Below are positions 17,755 through 24,413 of a stretch of DNA of 25,491 bases, piece by piece (the stretch's first letter is position 1; every line of letters starts with the position of its first letter). Below the pieces are notes generated by a model. The model searched no databases, was not told where the DNA came from, and saw only the letters and a program-made list of their open reading frames with translations. Where the stretch lies: contig CAZVIJ010000025.1 in the NCBI GenBank assembly GCA_964626735.1, positions 1 to 25,491 of the forward strand, read 5' to 3'. Both the position numbers and the translations under genes were made by a program. Source of the stretch: CAZVIJ01 sp964626735 (GTDB lineage: Bacteria; Patescibacteriota; Dojkabacteria; JAOAGR01).

Positions 17755-18278
17755 TCAGGAAGCTTGTACCAAAGGCCGAAGACTAAGAAGAAGAGCTCAA
17801 TGAAAAGGAAGCTTCCCAGGAACTTCAGAAGATTATAACCGCTGTATGTCGTGAGAATATCCTGCAGGTCAAGATATAACCCTAAGGGTAATGCATTCGT
17901 CAATTGCCATACCATGCAGCAGCCGACAGTCGCAAAGACAATTGCCGCCAAAAACGGAAAAATTATGTAGCTTTTACGATGGAAAAGCAGGATTGCCACG
18001 AAAGCTGAACCGAATCCCATGAGGGAATAGAGGAAAATTGCATCTGAACGTTTGTCCGCCAGCCTAGGGTCAAATACATAGAGTTCGTTTTTGCTGTCCC
18101 CTTTTATGACTCTAAGGCTTCTTGCCAATTCCTCCGCTTGTCCGTCTTCCTTAACGGAGGGATTCGCGAGGAACGTTTCTGAAAGTTGAAGTTTTGGGGC
18201 AGGTACGACACTAATATATCCCCAGAAGAGGATGTACGACGTGAGGAGGAATAGGATCGTAGCATAAAAGAACTTCAT
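17751..18278 (-). CDS. Four-helix membrane protein of unknown function
   Basis: This 175-residue protein has hydrophobic segments at about 3-24, 80-99, 104-126 and 146-170. Residues 25-79 form one polar loop, probably outside, with a short helical part (EELARSLRVIKG). I see no known signature. The ATG at 18278 is preceded by a TATAAT six bases upstream, which supports this start and a leaderless message. It is downstream of the DUF3048 gene on the same strand (39 bases apart) and its stop overlaps that of the giant exported protein by four bases. It could be a helper for either neighbour, but there is no evidence for a specific role. Confidence 0.72.
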   Translation of the reverse strand: MKFFYATILFLLTSYILFWGYISVVPAPKLQLSETFLANPSVKEDGQAEELARSLRVIKGDSKNELYVFDPRLADKRSDAIFLYSLMGFGSAFVAILLFHRKSYIIFPFLAAIVFATVGCCMVWQLTNALPLGLYLDLQDILTTYSGYNLLKFLGSFLFIELFFLVFGLWYKLPD

Positions 18279-18284
18279 CGGAGC

Positions 18285-18314
18285 ATTATATCACCGGACT
18301 ATACTATATGTCAT
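18285..18314 (-). promoter_or_regulatory. Leaderless promoter for the four-helix membrane protein
   Basis: On the minus strand ATGACA (18314-18309) is followed by 18 bases and then TATAAT (18290-18285), and the ATG begins six bases later at 18278. With normal initiation spacing the first transcribed base would be at or next to the A of ATG. The match to both boxes is five of six and six of six. Confidence 0.65.
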
Positions 18315-18317
18315 AAC

Positions 18318-19589
18318 TTATTGGTATGATACTTCTTCCACATCCCTCGTCACGCTCACCCAAATTTTGCCCGGATTGAACGTAAATTCTTTTCCCGTCT
18401 CCTTGTCGTAGTACCGTGTCCTTTTGCCGGTAGAGTCGTCTTTTTTCCATGTTACCTCGTAAGCCTTGCCGTTCATGAAGATCGTTGCATCACCGGTCCC
18501 ATCTGTATACGCGATTGAGCGTAACTTATCGTCAACATTGAGCTTGTACTTGATTTTTTGGACGATAATGGTGTTCGTCCAAACGTTTTCTTTCGTAGCA
18601 TGGTCGATGAGGGCTTTCTTGTCGATTTTTCGCGTGTACTTGTTAGACGAAGCGTCATAGGTCCAATCGGCATCGAATCCCCTGTTAGGCGTGAATTTGT
18701 ACTTGATGGATGTCGCGTCTTTCCCGGTTTCGATAGGAGTATCTTGATACTTCCACATCCAATCAAACTTGTAGTCGGGTTCCCACTTCTGGTCTTCGTA
18801 GCCTACTGCCTTGGCCTTATCGTACAGCGTCTTGGTGAAATGGTACTTGCATGAATATCCTACTACGCCTTTTTTAAAGCATGCTTCGTCATAAAGCTCG
18901 TTGAACGTTGTATTCATGTTGCCTTTGTAGAAGAAAATGCTTTTGAGCTTCTCGTCGAGTATTCTTTGTATTGCATTCGTCTTCGGCTCGGCAGGCGTAT
19001 AGGCGCCTCCGACATGATAAAACATTATGTCGTTGTACTCGGTAATATTGTCGAGAAAAACCATCCGTACGCTTCGTACCGGCATAACCCTGAAATTCGA
19101 CTGGTCGGAATAGTAGATTCCCATGAACCTCGTCCATCCCCCTTCAACGATAGCTTCGTATACTATATCTGCCCTGTTTACGTTTTCCTGGACAATGCGT
19201 GCCGGTTCGCTGTTATCTATCATTATCGCTAACGGCCTATGTTCAAGCGATTTAAGAGCGCTCTCTTCCATAACCACTCCATTGAGAGGATTGCGGTATA
19301 TGACTGGAATTGCGGTAGGCGTCGGTGTCGGTATGGTATTCGACGCGAGCGGTGTGTTTTCAGATGCAGAACGTTCTGCACCGCGAGTCGACATACTCGA
19401 GCTGGATTTGACGTACAGCGAGCCACCGACAATGCTCACCAAGAGCAGCAAAACCGCGGAGCCGATAAGAATATTCTTTTTATCGAAAAACTTCTTTCTC
19501 TTCCCTTGAATTTCGCTCAAGCTGATTTGGCTGGTTTCCTTTTGTTCCATGGACAGATTCATCGACATACTACCATTATTGGCTACCAA
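18318..19589 (-). CDS. DUF3048 (YerB-like) membrane-anchored protein
   Basis: Up to 423 residues: charged N-terminus, one membrane helix at about 39-60, a TPTPTPT linker, then the two-part DUF3048 fold. The N-terminal half (about 97-235) has RPLAIMIDN, ADIVYEAIVEGGWTRFMGIYY and PVRSVRMVFLD, the family's hallmarks; the C-terminal half (about 290-420) has the WKKDDSTGKRTRYYD and NPGKIWVSV region. Bacillus YerB is a lipoprotein of unknown function; here a plain membrane anchor replaces the lipobox. The start is uncertain: TTG at 19589 is the longest, with in-frame ATG at 19568, 19562 and 19550, none having a Shine-Dalgarno. It is divergent from the FecR-domain gene across a 148-base region that carries an inverted repeat. 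The biochemical activity of the family is not known. Confidence 0.88.
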   Translation of the reverse strand: MVANNGSMSMNLSMEQKETSQISLSEIQGKRKKFFDKKNILIGSAVLLLLVSIVGGSLYVKSSSSMSTRGAERSASENTPLASNTIPTPTPTAIPVIYRNPLNGVVMEESALKSLEHRPLAIMIDNSEPARIVQENVNRADIVYEAIVEGGWTRFMGIYYSDQSNFRVMPVRSVRMVFLDNITEYNDIMFYHVGGAYTPAEPKTNAIQRILDEKLKSIFFYKGNMNTTFNELYDEACFKKGVVGYSCKYHFTKTLYDKAKAVGYEDQKWEPDYKFDWMWKYQDTPIETGKDATSIKYKFTPNRGFDADWTYDASSNKYTRKIDKKALIDHATKENVWTNTIIVQKIKYKLNVDDKLRSIAYTDGTGDATIFMNGKAYEVTWKKDDSTGKRTRYYDKETGKEFTFNPGKIWVSVTRDVEEVSYQ

Positions 19590-19647
19590 TACGAATAGGC
19601 CTATAGGAGGAACGGCTGCTGGTGTCGTGAGCTTGTATACAGTAAAA

Positions 19648-19683
19648 ATATAAGATATGATCCGGGTATTTCGTATCTTATAT
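19648..19683. repeat. 13-bp inverted repeat between divergent genes, operator candidate
   Basis: ATATAAGATATGA (19648-19660) and TCGTATCTTATAT (19671-19683) are complementary at 12 of 13 positions, around a 10-base centre. The repeat ends four bases before the -35 box of the FecR-domain gene and lies between two divergent genes. It has no T-run, so a regulator site is more likely than a terminator. Confidence 0.5.
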
Positions 19684-19687
19684 CTCC

Positions 19688-19716
19688 TTGTTCGTGAAGG
19701 GGCTATATAGTATTAT
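19688..19716 (+). promoter_or_regulatory. Promoter for the FecR-domain gene
   Basis: TTGTTC (19688-19693), a 17-base spacer and TATTAT (19711-19716) are followed by AAGGA (19724-19728), nine bases before the ATG at 19738. This gene thus has a usual leader with a ribosome binding site, unlike several neighbours. Confidence 0.62.
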
Positions 19717-19737
19717 AGATATCAAGGATAGGTTACT

Positions 19738-21126
19738 ATGAGAAAAATATTCGTTACTCTACTCATTATTCTCACGCTCTTCGGTGTCGGGGCCGCACGC
19801 ATTTTCAACTGGTCGTTGTTTAAGGAAAGCAAAAGCTTCTACGACTTCACCCTGTACAAGGAGTATGGGGATGTCTTCTACAAGAAATCTGGCGGCTCAT
19901 ACGAAAAGTTATCCAGCGACGAAATAAGTCTAGAGAATAGAACCTATATCAGAACCGAAAATGGCACGGCCCACGCTATCTTGCCTGACAACTCGGTTAT
20001 TTCCATCGGACCTAACACAGAGCTGCAAGTCAATTTCGAAGGGAATAACACGAGAATTCTCCAATTCCTGGGTAATACCTGGCATCGGGTGCAAAAACTC
20101 GGAAACCTCAGGCATTACGATGTCGAGACATCGGATATGCTGGCCTCCGTCCGGGGAACGATTTTCAGCATCGAGGTACACGGTTACGGTGACAACCAAG
20201 TCGCTGAAGGTTATGTCATCGACAGCAAGGTTTCCGTAAGCCAGCTTGCTTGGGAGCAAAACAATAAGGTCGCTAAAGATACCGCCGATCTCGTTACCGG
20301 CAAATACACGCTGATTTCTAAATACACCAAGGATTCAAAGGTAACGGTCACTGATATACCCGAAGGAACCAGGTCTTCAAACTGGTACAAACGAAACTTG
20401 ATTCTGGACGAGCGCTTCAAGAGGCAAAGCCAAAACCCCGCAGAATTCATCAAGTCGCTTAAGGACGATGAGCAGCTTATGTTCTTGCGCGATACCTATA
20501 CCCCCGATAGCTCTTTTACCGAATTGTTTAAGGCTAGTCTCAATGCTTCCGATGCGCTTACCTTCAAGGCATATTTCACTAACCTCGATAACAGTTCGAA
20601 TAAGGGCTCGATTTGTACTTTCGTCAACTCGGCAGAGTTTCGGTCGTATCTTTCTACGCTCGATACGCTCAAGTCGAAGGATGAGCAGAATTACTACTTT
20701 AAGACTGCGTACACCCACTGGCTTATCAACGCTTGCAAAGACGGTTCGTTGACCGACGAGGAAATAAAGGGTATCTCCAACTTCTCCTCTCTGTTTATGA
20801 ACGATTTCAAGCAATACTACGAGGGCACTTCAACAGCTCAACGTTTCGGATCGCCCGCAGCGGGAACGAAACCTCCCAAGCCTTCAAATGCCGACCAGAA
20901 TCCCTTCAGCATCGATAACCAGGTTCGCATCGACTTCAATCCCCAGCCGATCAAGAGTACCCCCAGCCCGACACTGGAAACGCCGACAGTTGAACCCACT
21001 TCGACTCCCGAGCCTACACCGACGCCGGACTCTAATCTCGCGGGCGATACCGTTACCCCTACTCCCACCCTAACCGAGCCCCCGATAGAGCCCACTCCTA
21101 CTGATGGTATAGGACAAACTCCTTGA
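19738..21126 (+). CDS. Exported FecR-domain protein
   Basis: This 462-residue protein has an N-terminal membrane segment or signal (about 3-22). A FecR domain covers about 60-155: RTENGTAHAILPDNSVISIGPN, ILQFLGNTWHRVQ, and the family's typical YDVETSDMLASVRGTIFSI. A helical middle region follows (about 215-365), and the last 80 residues are a Pro/Thr/Ser/Glu-rich linker (repeated PTPTP). FecR domains outside the iron-uptake system are often surface sensors or ligands. The CHASE2 cyclase starts 52 bases downstream on the same strand, and FecR-CHASE2 neighbours occur in other bacteria, so it may supply the signal or bind the CHASE2 sensor. The final linker ends without an anchor, so if the N-terminal segment is not cleaved it holds the protein in the membrane. 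Confidence 0.87.
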   Translation: MRKIFVTLLIILTLFGVGAARIFNWSLFKESKSFYDFTLYKEYGDVFYKKSGGSYEKLSSDEISLENRTYIRTENGTAHAILPDNSVISIGPNTELQVNFEGNNTRILQFLGNTWHRVQKLGNLRHYDVETSDMLASVRGTIFSIEVHGYGDNQVAEGYVIDSKVSVSQLAWEQNNKVAKDTADLVTGKYTLISKYTKDSKVTVTDIPEGTRSSNWYKRNLILDERFKRQSQNPAEFIKSLKDDEQLMFLRDTYTPDSSFTELFKASLNASDALTFKAYFTNLDNSSNKGSICTFVNSAEFRSYLSTLDTLKSKDEQNYYFKTAYTHWLINACKDGSLTDEEIKGISNFSSLFMNDFKQYYEGTSTAQRFGSPAAGTKPPKPSNADQNPFSIDNQVRIDFNPQPIKSTPSPTLETPTVEPTSTPEPTPTPDSNLAGDTVTPTPTLTEPPIEPTPTDGIGQTP

Positions 21127-21135
21127 TTTTAGTGG

Positions 21136-21141
21136 TATAAT
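21136..21141 (+). promoter_or_regulatory. Possible -10 box and ribosome binding site for the cyclase
   Basis: TATAAT at 21136-21141 lies 37 bases before the ATG; the -35 region is weak. AGGA at 21167-21170, eight bases before the ATG at 21179, is a likely ribosome binding site and supports this start. Confidence 0.42.
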
Positions 21142-21178
21142 CATCAGAATAAACTGAAGCTCCTGCAGGAATTTAATT

Positions 21179-22919
21179 ATGAAGTTTTACCAGAATAAGA
21201 AGTTCTACGATAGCGTACGGTTCTACGTACTCAATTTGATACTTCTTGTATTGGTGTTATGGGTTCTCTCAATCCCCTACTTTTTCCAGATCAATAATCT
21301 TTTCCTGGACCAGTTGCAGGGTGAAGTCGATCCGCGCAAAGACATACTGATCGTTGGAATCGACGATAAAAGCCTGCAGGAAATAGGAGCTTGGCCGTGG
21401 GACAGAAGCATTTATGCCCAATTCCTGAGTAACCTGAAGAAAAGCGAGCCGAATACCGTCGGGTTTGATATCCTTTTCTTCGAAGATCGGGCTGGCGACG
21501 AAAAGTTTGCCGAAGAGTTGAAGGAGACGAAGTTCCCGATTATTTTCGGCAGTAAGCTGGTAGACAACCAAGTGCTCGAGAGCAAGTTCAAAGGTCCAAA
21601 TATTTCCAACGGCTTTGTTAACCTTGAGGCAGATAGCGATGGCAAGATTCGCCAGACCCGAGTCGCGACCAAGATCGATTCGGTGTGCAAGCCGAGCTTC
21701 TCGTTACGAATAATCGAGAAATACTTGAGGACGTCCGATATTAATTCCTGCAACGGTGAAGTAAAGATACGGTCCAATGTCGCGAAGACAAGTCCTCGTA
21801 ACGACTTGATTTTCAGCTACTCAAAATCTCCCTTTGAAGTTATCAGCTTCTCCGACGTTTACAACAATCGAGTCAACCCAGATTTGTTCAAGAACAAAAT
21901 CGTATTGGTTGGATCGACAGCGGTCGACCTCAAACGGGACCTTGCCGATAATTTCGTCATCGATGCGTTCGGAAAGCAAGAGAGCGGTGTCGAGGTTCAA
22001 GCCAACGTTATAAACTCATACCTCGAATTCAAATTCCAGCATTTCATACCCGGTAAGCTGTTCTACGCTATCCTTATCGTCTTGACGACTATCTTGCTGT
22101 TCGTTTACCGAAAGCCGCGGCGTAGACCGAATGATTTCATCATTTTCCTATGCTCGCTGACGTTCATCAATTTGGTAGGCATCATACTGTACGATGTCGG
22201 TATCAACTGGTATTTCATCCAGGGCAACCTGATTCTGCTCTTCAATTACATTTACCTGCTTGGCTACAAGTATTTCCTTGAATTGAGCGAAAACCGATTC
22301 CTACATAAGGCATTCGCGCAATATATCAATCCGAACCTACTACGGAAGCTGGTCGAATCGCATGAGCTGCTTAATCTAGGTGGAGAGAAAAAAGAAATGA
22401 CGGTTCTCTTCTCCGATATCCGCGGGTTTACCTCAATCTCCGAGCAAATCGGGCCAGAAGTCCTTATCCGGCTCATAAACGATTATCTCGATTTCATGAG
22501 CGAGATTATCATCAAGCATAACGGCACGATCGATAAGTTTTTGGGAGATGAGATTATGGCGTTTTGGAACGCACCGATAGACGACCCGAAACATCGTGAA
22601 AATGCTCTGCAAACGTCGATAGCCTTGAGCGCAGCGCTTGAGGAATTCAATTCGATTCATCCCGAGTATCCTGATCTGCAAATCGGCATCGGCATGAACT
22701 CTGGAGAGATGATTGTTGGCAACATCGGTAGCAATAAGCGATTTGATTACTCGGTTATTGGCGATAACGTCAACATCGCGGCGAGGCTCGAACAGCTTAC
22801 GAAGAAATATAGCGTTTCGACGATCATTACCGATGAGGTATTGAAGAACGTCGATCTTTCCGAGATTAAGATTATCGTTCGGTTGCTCGATGAGGTAACC
22901 GTTAAGGGCAGGTACAACT
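21179..22919 (+). CDS. CHASE2 class III adenylate/guanylate cyclase (main part)
   Basis: 580 residues are seen before an N gap; the full protein is probably 661 residues. Order: membrane helix (about 12-37), CHASE2 sensor outside the cell (about 40-285, with ILIVGIDDKSLQEIGAWPW and FKNKIVLVGSTA), three membrane helices (about 294-310, 318-338, 345-365), then a cyclase domain (about 400-580). Metal-binding Asp413 (FSDIRGF) and Asp457 (FLGDEIMAFW) are present, as are Lys453 and Ser525 at the base-selecting positions and Asn532 and Arg536 at the transition-state positions (VIGDNVNIAARLE). All catalytic residues are therefore intact; Lys at the first selector position favours ATP, giving cyclic AMP. 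It follows the FecR-domain gene and is likely driven by an outside signal. The apparent end LGTNLRTNG is a wrong-frame artefact of the gap. Confidence 0.93.
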
Positions 22920-22932
22920 NNNNNNNNNNACT
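22917..22932. other. Scaffold gap inside the cyclase gene, closable on a 3-base overlap
   Basis: Ten Ns (22920-22929) stand between ...TACAACT and ACTCGGTACG.... Merging on ACT gives TAC AAC TCG GTA CGA ATC TAC GAA, reading YNSVRIYEP, which fits the conserved end of class III cyclase domains. The gap is therefore probably of zero true length. Confidence 0.75.
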
Positions 22933-23177
22933 CGGTACGAATCTACGAACCAATGGCTGAGAATCCAGACAATATGATCGTCAAGGAGATTTACGAAGAG
23001 GCATTCAAGTATTACCAGTCCGGTAACTTCGAGCGAGCCAAGAGCCTATTCAGGATGCTGAAGCATGACAAGCCTTCCTTGATGATGCTTGAGCGTATCG
23101 AGAAATGGGAAGAAGAAAATGTCGTCGAGGTTGTTCTCGAAGAGTGGAAAGGTATTTGGAACTGGAAGGAAAAATAG
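22932..23177 (+). CDS. C-terminal tail of the CHASE2 cyclase
   Basis: An ORF starting at ATG 22953 looks like a separate 74-residue protein, but the frame is open back to the gap and reads SVRIYEPMAEN before and through that ATG. RIYEP is the normal end of the cyclase core (family form VKGKxxPVxVYE). The rest is a helix pair (YEEAFKYYQSGNFERAKSLF) and an ending with EEWKGIWNWKEK, like the short TPR-like tails with a tryptophan motif that follow the cyclase domain in many CHASE2 cyclases. Thus it is the tail of the upstream gene, not a new gene. Its stop lies one base before the stop of the opposing GH18 gene. Confidence 0.82.
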   Translation, partial: SVRIYEPMAENPDNMIVKEIYEEAFKYYQSGNFERAKSLFRMLKHDKPSLMMLERIEKWEEENVVEVVLEEWKGIWNWKEK

Positions 23178-23178
23178 C

Positions 23179-24309
23179 CTAAAGCGGGTCATCTCCCAAC
23201 CTCCAGAATGAAACGCCTCGCACCCCATATTTCGCCGCTAAATTGATTCTCGCAAGTATCGACCGCGGGTCGGCAAAGTAGCCGAAATGTGTCTTGCCGT
23301 TTTGGACATACCGAACGGCTGCTTCTTGATGCGAATCGCTGTAGAAGAAGTCTGCGTTTCCGATTTGCTCCTTTATATCGGCGATTTGGCGGTAATCGAC
23401 TGCGCGCGAGCTTTCTCCCGCAGCCCATATATATCCGTATAAGTTTACCCCGACCATGATTTTCTCCTTTGGAGCCTTCTGAACGGCGTAGTTGAGGACG
23501 CTATCCATCCATTCGATGGGAGCGACCGGACCGGGTGCTAGGCCTCCCGGAGACGTGTAGTCATACGTCATTATTCTTATTTGATCGACATATTGGGCTA
23601 TTCTCGCATAATCCTGTACTTTTCTCGTTTCCGGCTGGAAACTGTAGCCGATATCATCTCCCCACTTCGAAAGTACCGCGATAGTAAGGATTTTGTTCTT
23701 CCCATGGAAGTACGTGCTCAGCATCTCGAGCAGCTTGTAGAAATTCTCTTGGTCTTTGAGAAATATCCCCTCGTAATCCAGATCGAGACCGTCAAATCCT
23801 TGGTCCTCCACCTCTTTTACCAACTTGTCGTAGTGCTGACGCAACGATACTTCGTCTTTCAAGACTTGTGAGATGTTCGACGCTTCGAAGCTAGCGATTG
23901 TCGGTACGATTTTGATAGACGATCCTTCTATCGTTTTCCGCAGATCTTCTAGCCCCTGATAGTCTACGGTGATTTGCCCATTTTTATCCAACGCGTAATA
24001 AACCGGACTCACCATCTCAAGGCGCTGCTTGTTTTCTTCAATCGACTTGAGTCCTTCACGCAATGCCCAATTCGGTAACCATCCGTTCAGTTTCAACGAT
24101 TCTACGTTGACCGAACCTGCCCGTATCTCATCATCCGTCAATCTCCTCTCTTTAATATATTTCTCGGAGTAAACCAGCGTGTCTGCGAACGATTTGATCT
24201 GGGACCTGGAAGGTGCTTTATATTGATTTTCCCGGTATATGAGCGTACCCGCCGTAATGGCTGTAATAAAATTAAGGAGAATGAGCAGGCAGATATTTAC
24301 GTACTTCAC
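23179..24309 (-). CDS. Membrane-anchored GH18-family glycosidase
   Basis: This 376-residue protein has a hydrophobic N-terminal anchor or signal (about 4-23), then a TIM-barrel glycoside hydrolase family 18 domain from about 74 to the end. The catalytic signature is intact: GFDGLDLDYEG, giving D173-x-x-D176-x-D178-x-E180 with Glu180 as the acid. Other barrel strands are seen at IKIVPTIAS, RIMTYDY (245-251) and GVSFWRLGDD (365-374). The pattern is closest to the YaaH/CwlV-type group that cleaves beta-1,4 bonds to GlcNAc in peptidoglycan, more than to large chitinases, and no carbohydrate-binding domain is present. The start is GTG at 24309, with TACAAT six bases upstream. It is convergent with the cyclase and divergent from a methyltransferase. 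Substrate is inferred. Confidence 0.9.
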   Translation of the reverse strand: MKYVNICLLILLNFITAITAGTLIYRENQYKAPSRSQIKSFADTLVYSEKYIKERRLTDDEIRAGSVNVESLKLNGWLPNWALREGLKSIEENKQRLEMVSPVYYALDKNGQITVDYQGLEDLRKTIEGSSIKIVPTIASFEASNISQVLKDEVSLRQHYDKLVKEVEDQGFDGLDLDYEGIFLKDQENFYKLLEMLSTYFHGKNKILTIAVLSKWGDDIGYSFQPETRKVQDYARIAQYVDQIRIMTYDYTSPGGLAPGPVAPIEWMDSVLNYAVQKAPKEKIMVGVNLYGYIWAAGESSRAVDYRQIADIKEQIGNADFFYSDSHQEAAVRYVQNGKTHFGYFADPRSILARINLAAKYGVRGVSFWRLGDDPL

Positions 24310-24315
24310 GATCCT

Positions 24316-24321
24316 ATTGTA
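24316..24321 (-). promoter_or_regulatory. Possible -10 box for a leaderless GH18 message
   Basis: TACAAT on the minus strand (24321-24316) is followed by six bases and then the GTG start at 24309. The -35 candidate at 17 bases (GCGACC) is weak. The same -10/six-base/start layout is seen at 18285-18278. Confidence 0.38.
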
Positions 24322-24345
24322 CCAATTTGTCGTTTAACGGTCGCG

Positions 24346-24370
24346 CACTGTTGTGACGGGGGTCACTGTT
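24346..24370. repeat. Short direct repeat with a nested hairpin between divergent genes
   Basis: CACTGTT occurs at 24346-24352 and 24364-24370, 18 bases apart. GTGAC (24353-24357), GGGG and GTCAC (24362-24366) form a perfect 5-bp inverted repeat in between. It sits in the 104-base region between the GH18 and methyltransferase genes and might bind a regulator; arms this short can arise by chance. Confidence 0.3.
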
Positions 24371-24389
24371 CGTATTTTTCCCGTTCAAT

Positions 24390-24395
24390 TATAAT
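24390..24395 (+). promoter_or_regulatory. Possible -10 box for the methyltransferase gene
   Basis: A perfect TATAAT lies 18 bases before the ATG at 24414. The -35 region is not clear (TGTTCG at 17 bases). No Shine-Dalgarno is seen in the short leader. Confidence 0.42.
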
Positions 24396-24413
24396 TTCCC
24401 TACACTATATATT

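Noticed and set aside
19595..19607. ATAGGCCTAT and CCTATAGG palindromes upstream of the DUF3048 gene
   Set aside because: Short overlapping palindromes of 8-10 bases occur often by chance; nothing further supports a site.
20950..21110. Tandem-repeat-like DNA in the 3' part of the FecR gene
   Set aside because: It is explained by Pro/Thr codons of the linker; the units are irregular and not a true tandem array.
22953..23177. Independent 74-residue gene beginning MAENPDN
   Set aside because: The frame is open upstream to the N gap and reads the conserved cyclase ending RIYEP; it is the tail of the CHASE2 cyclase.
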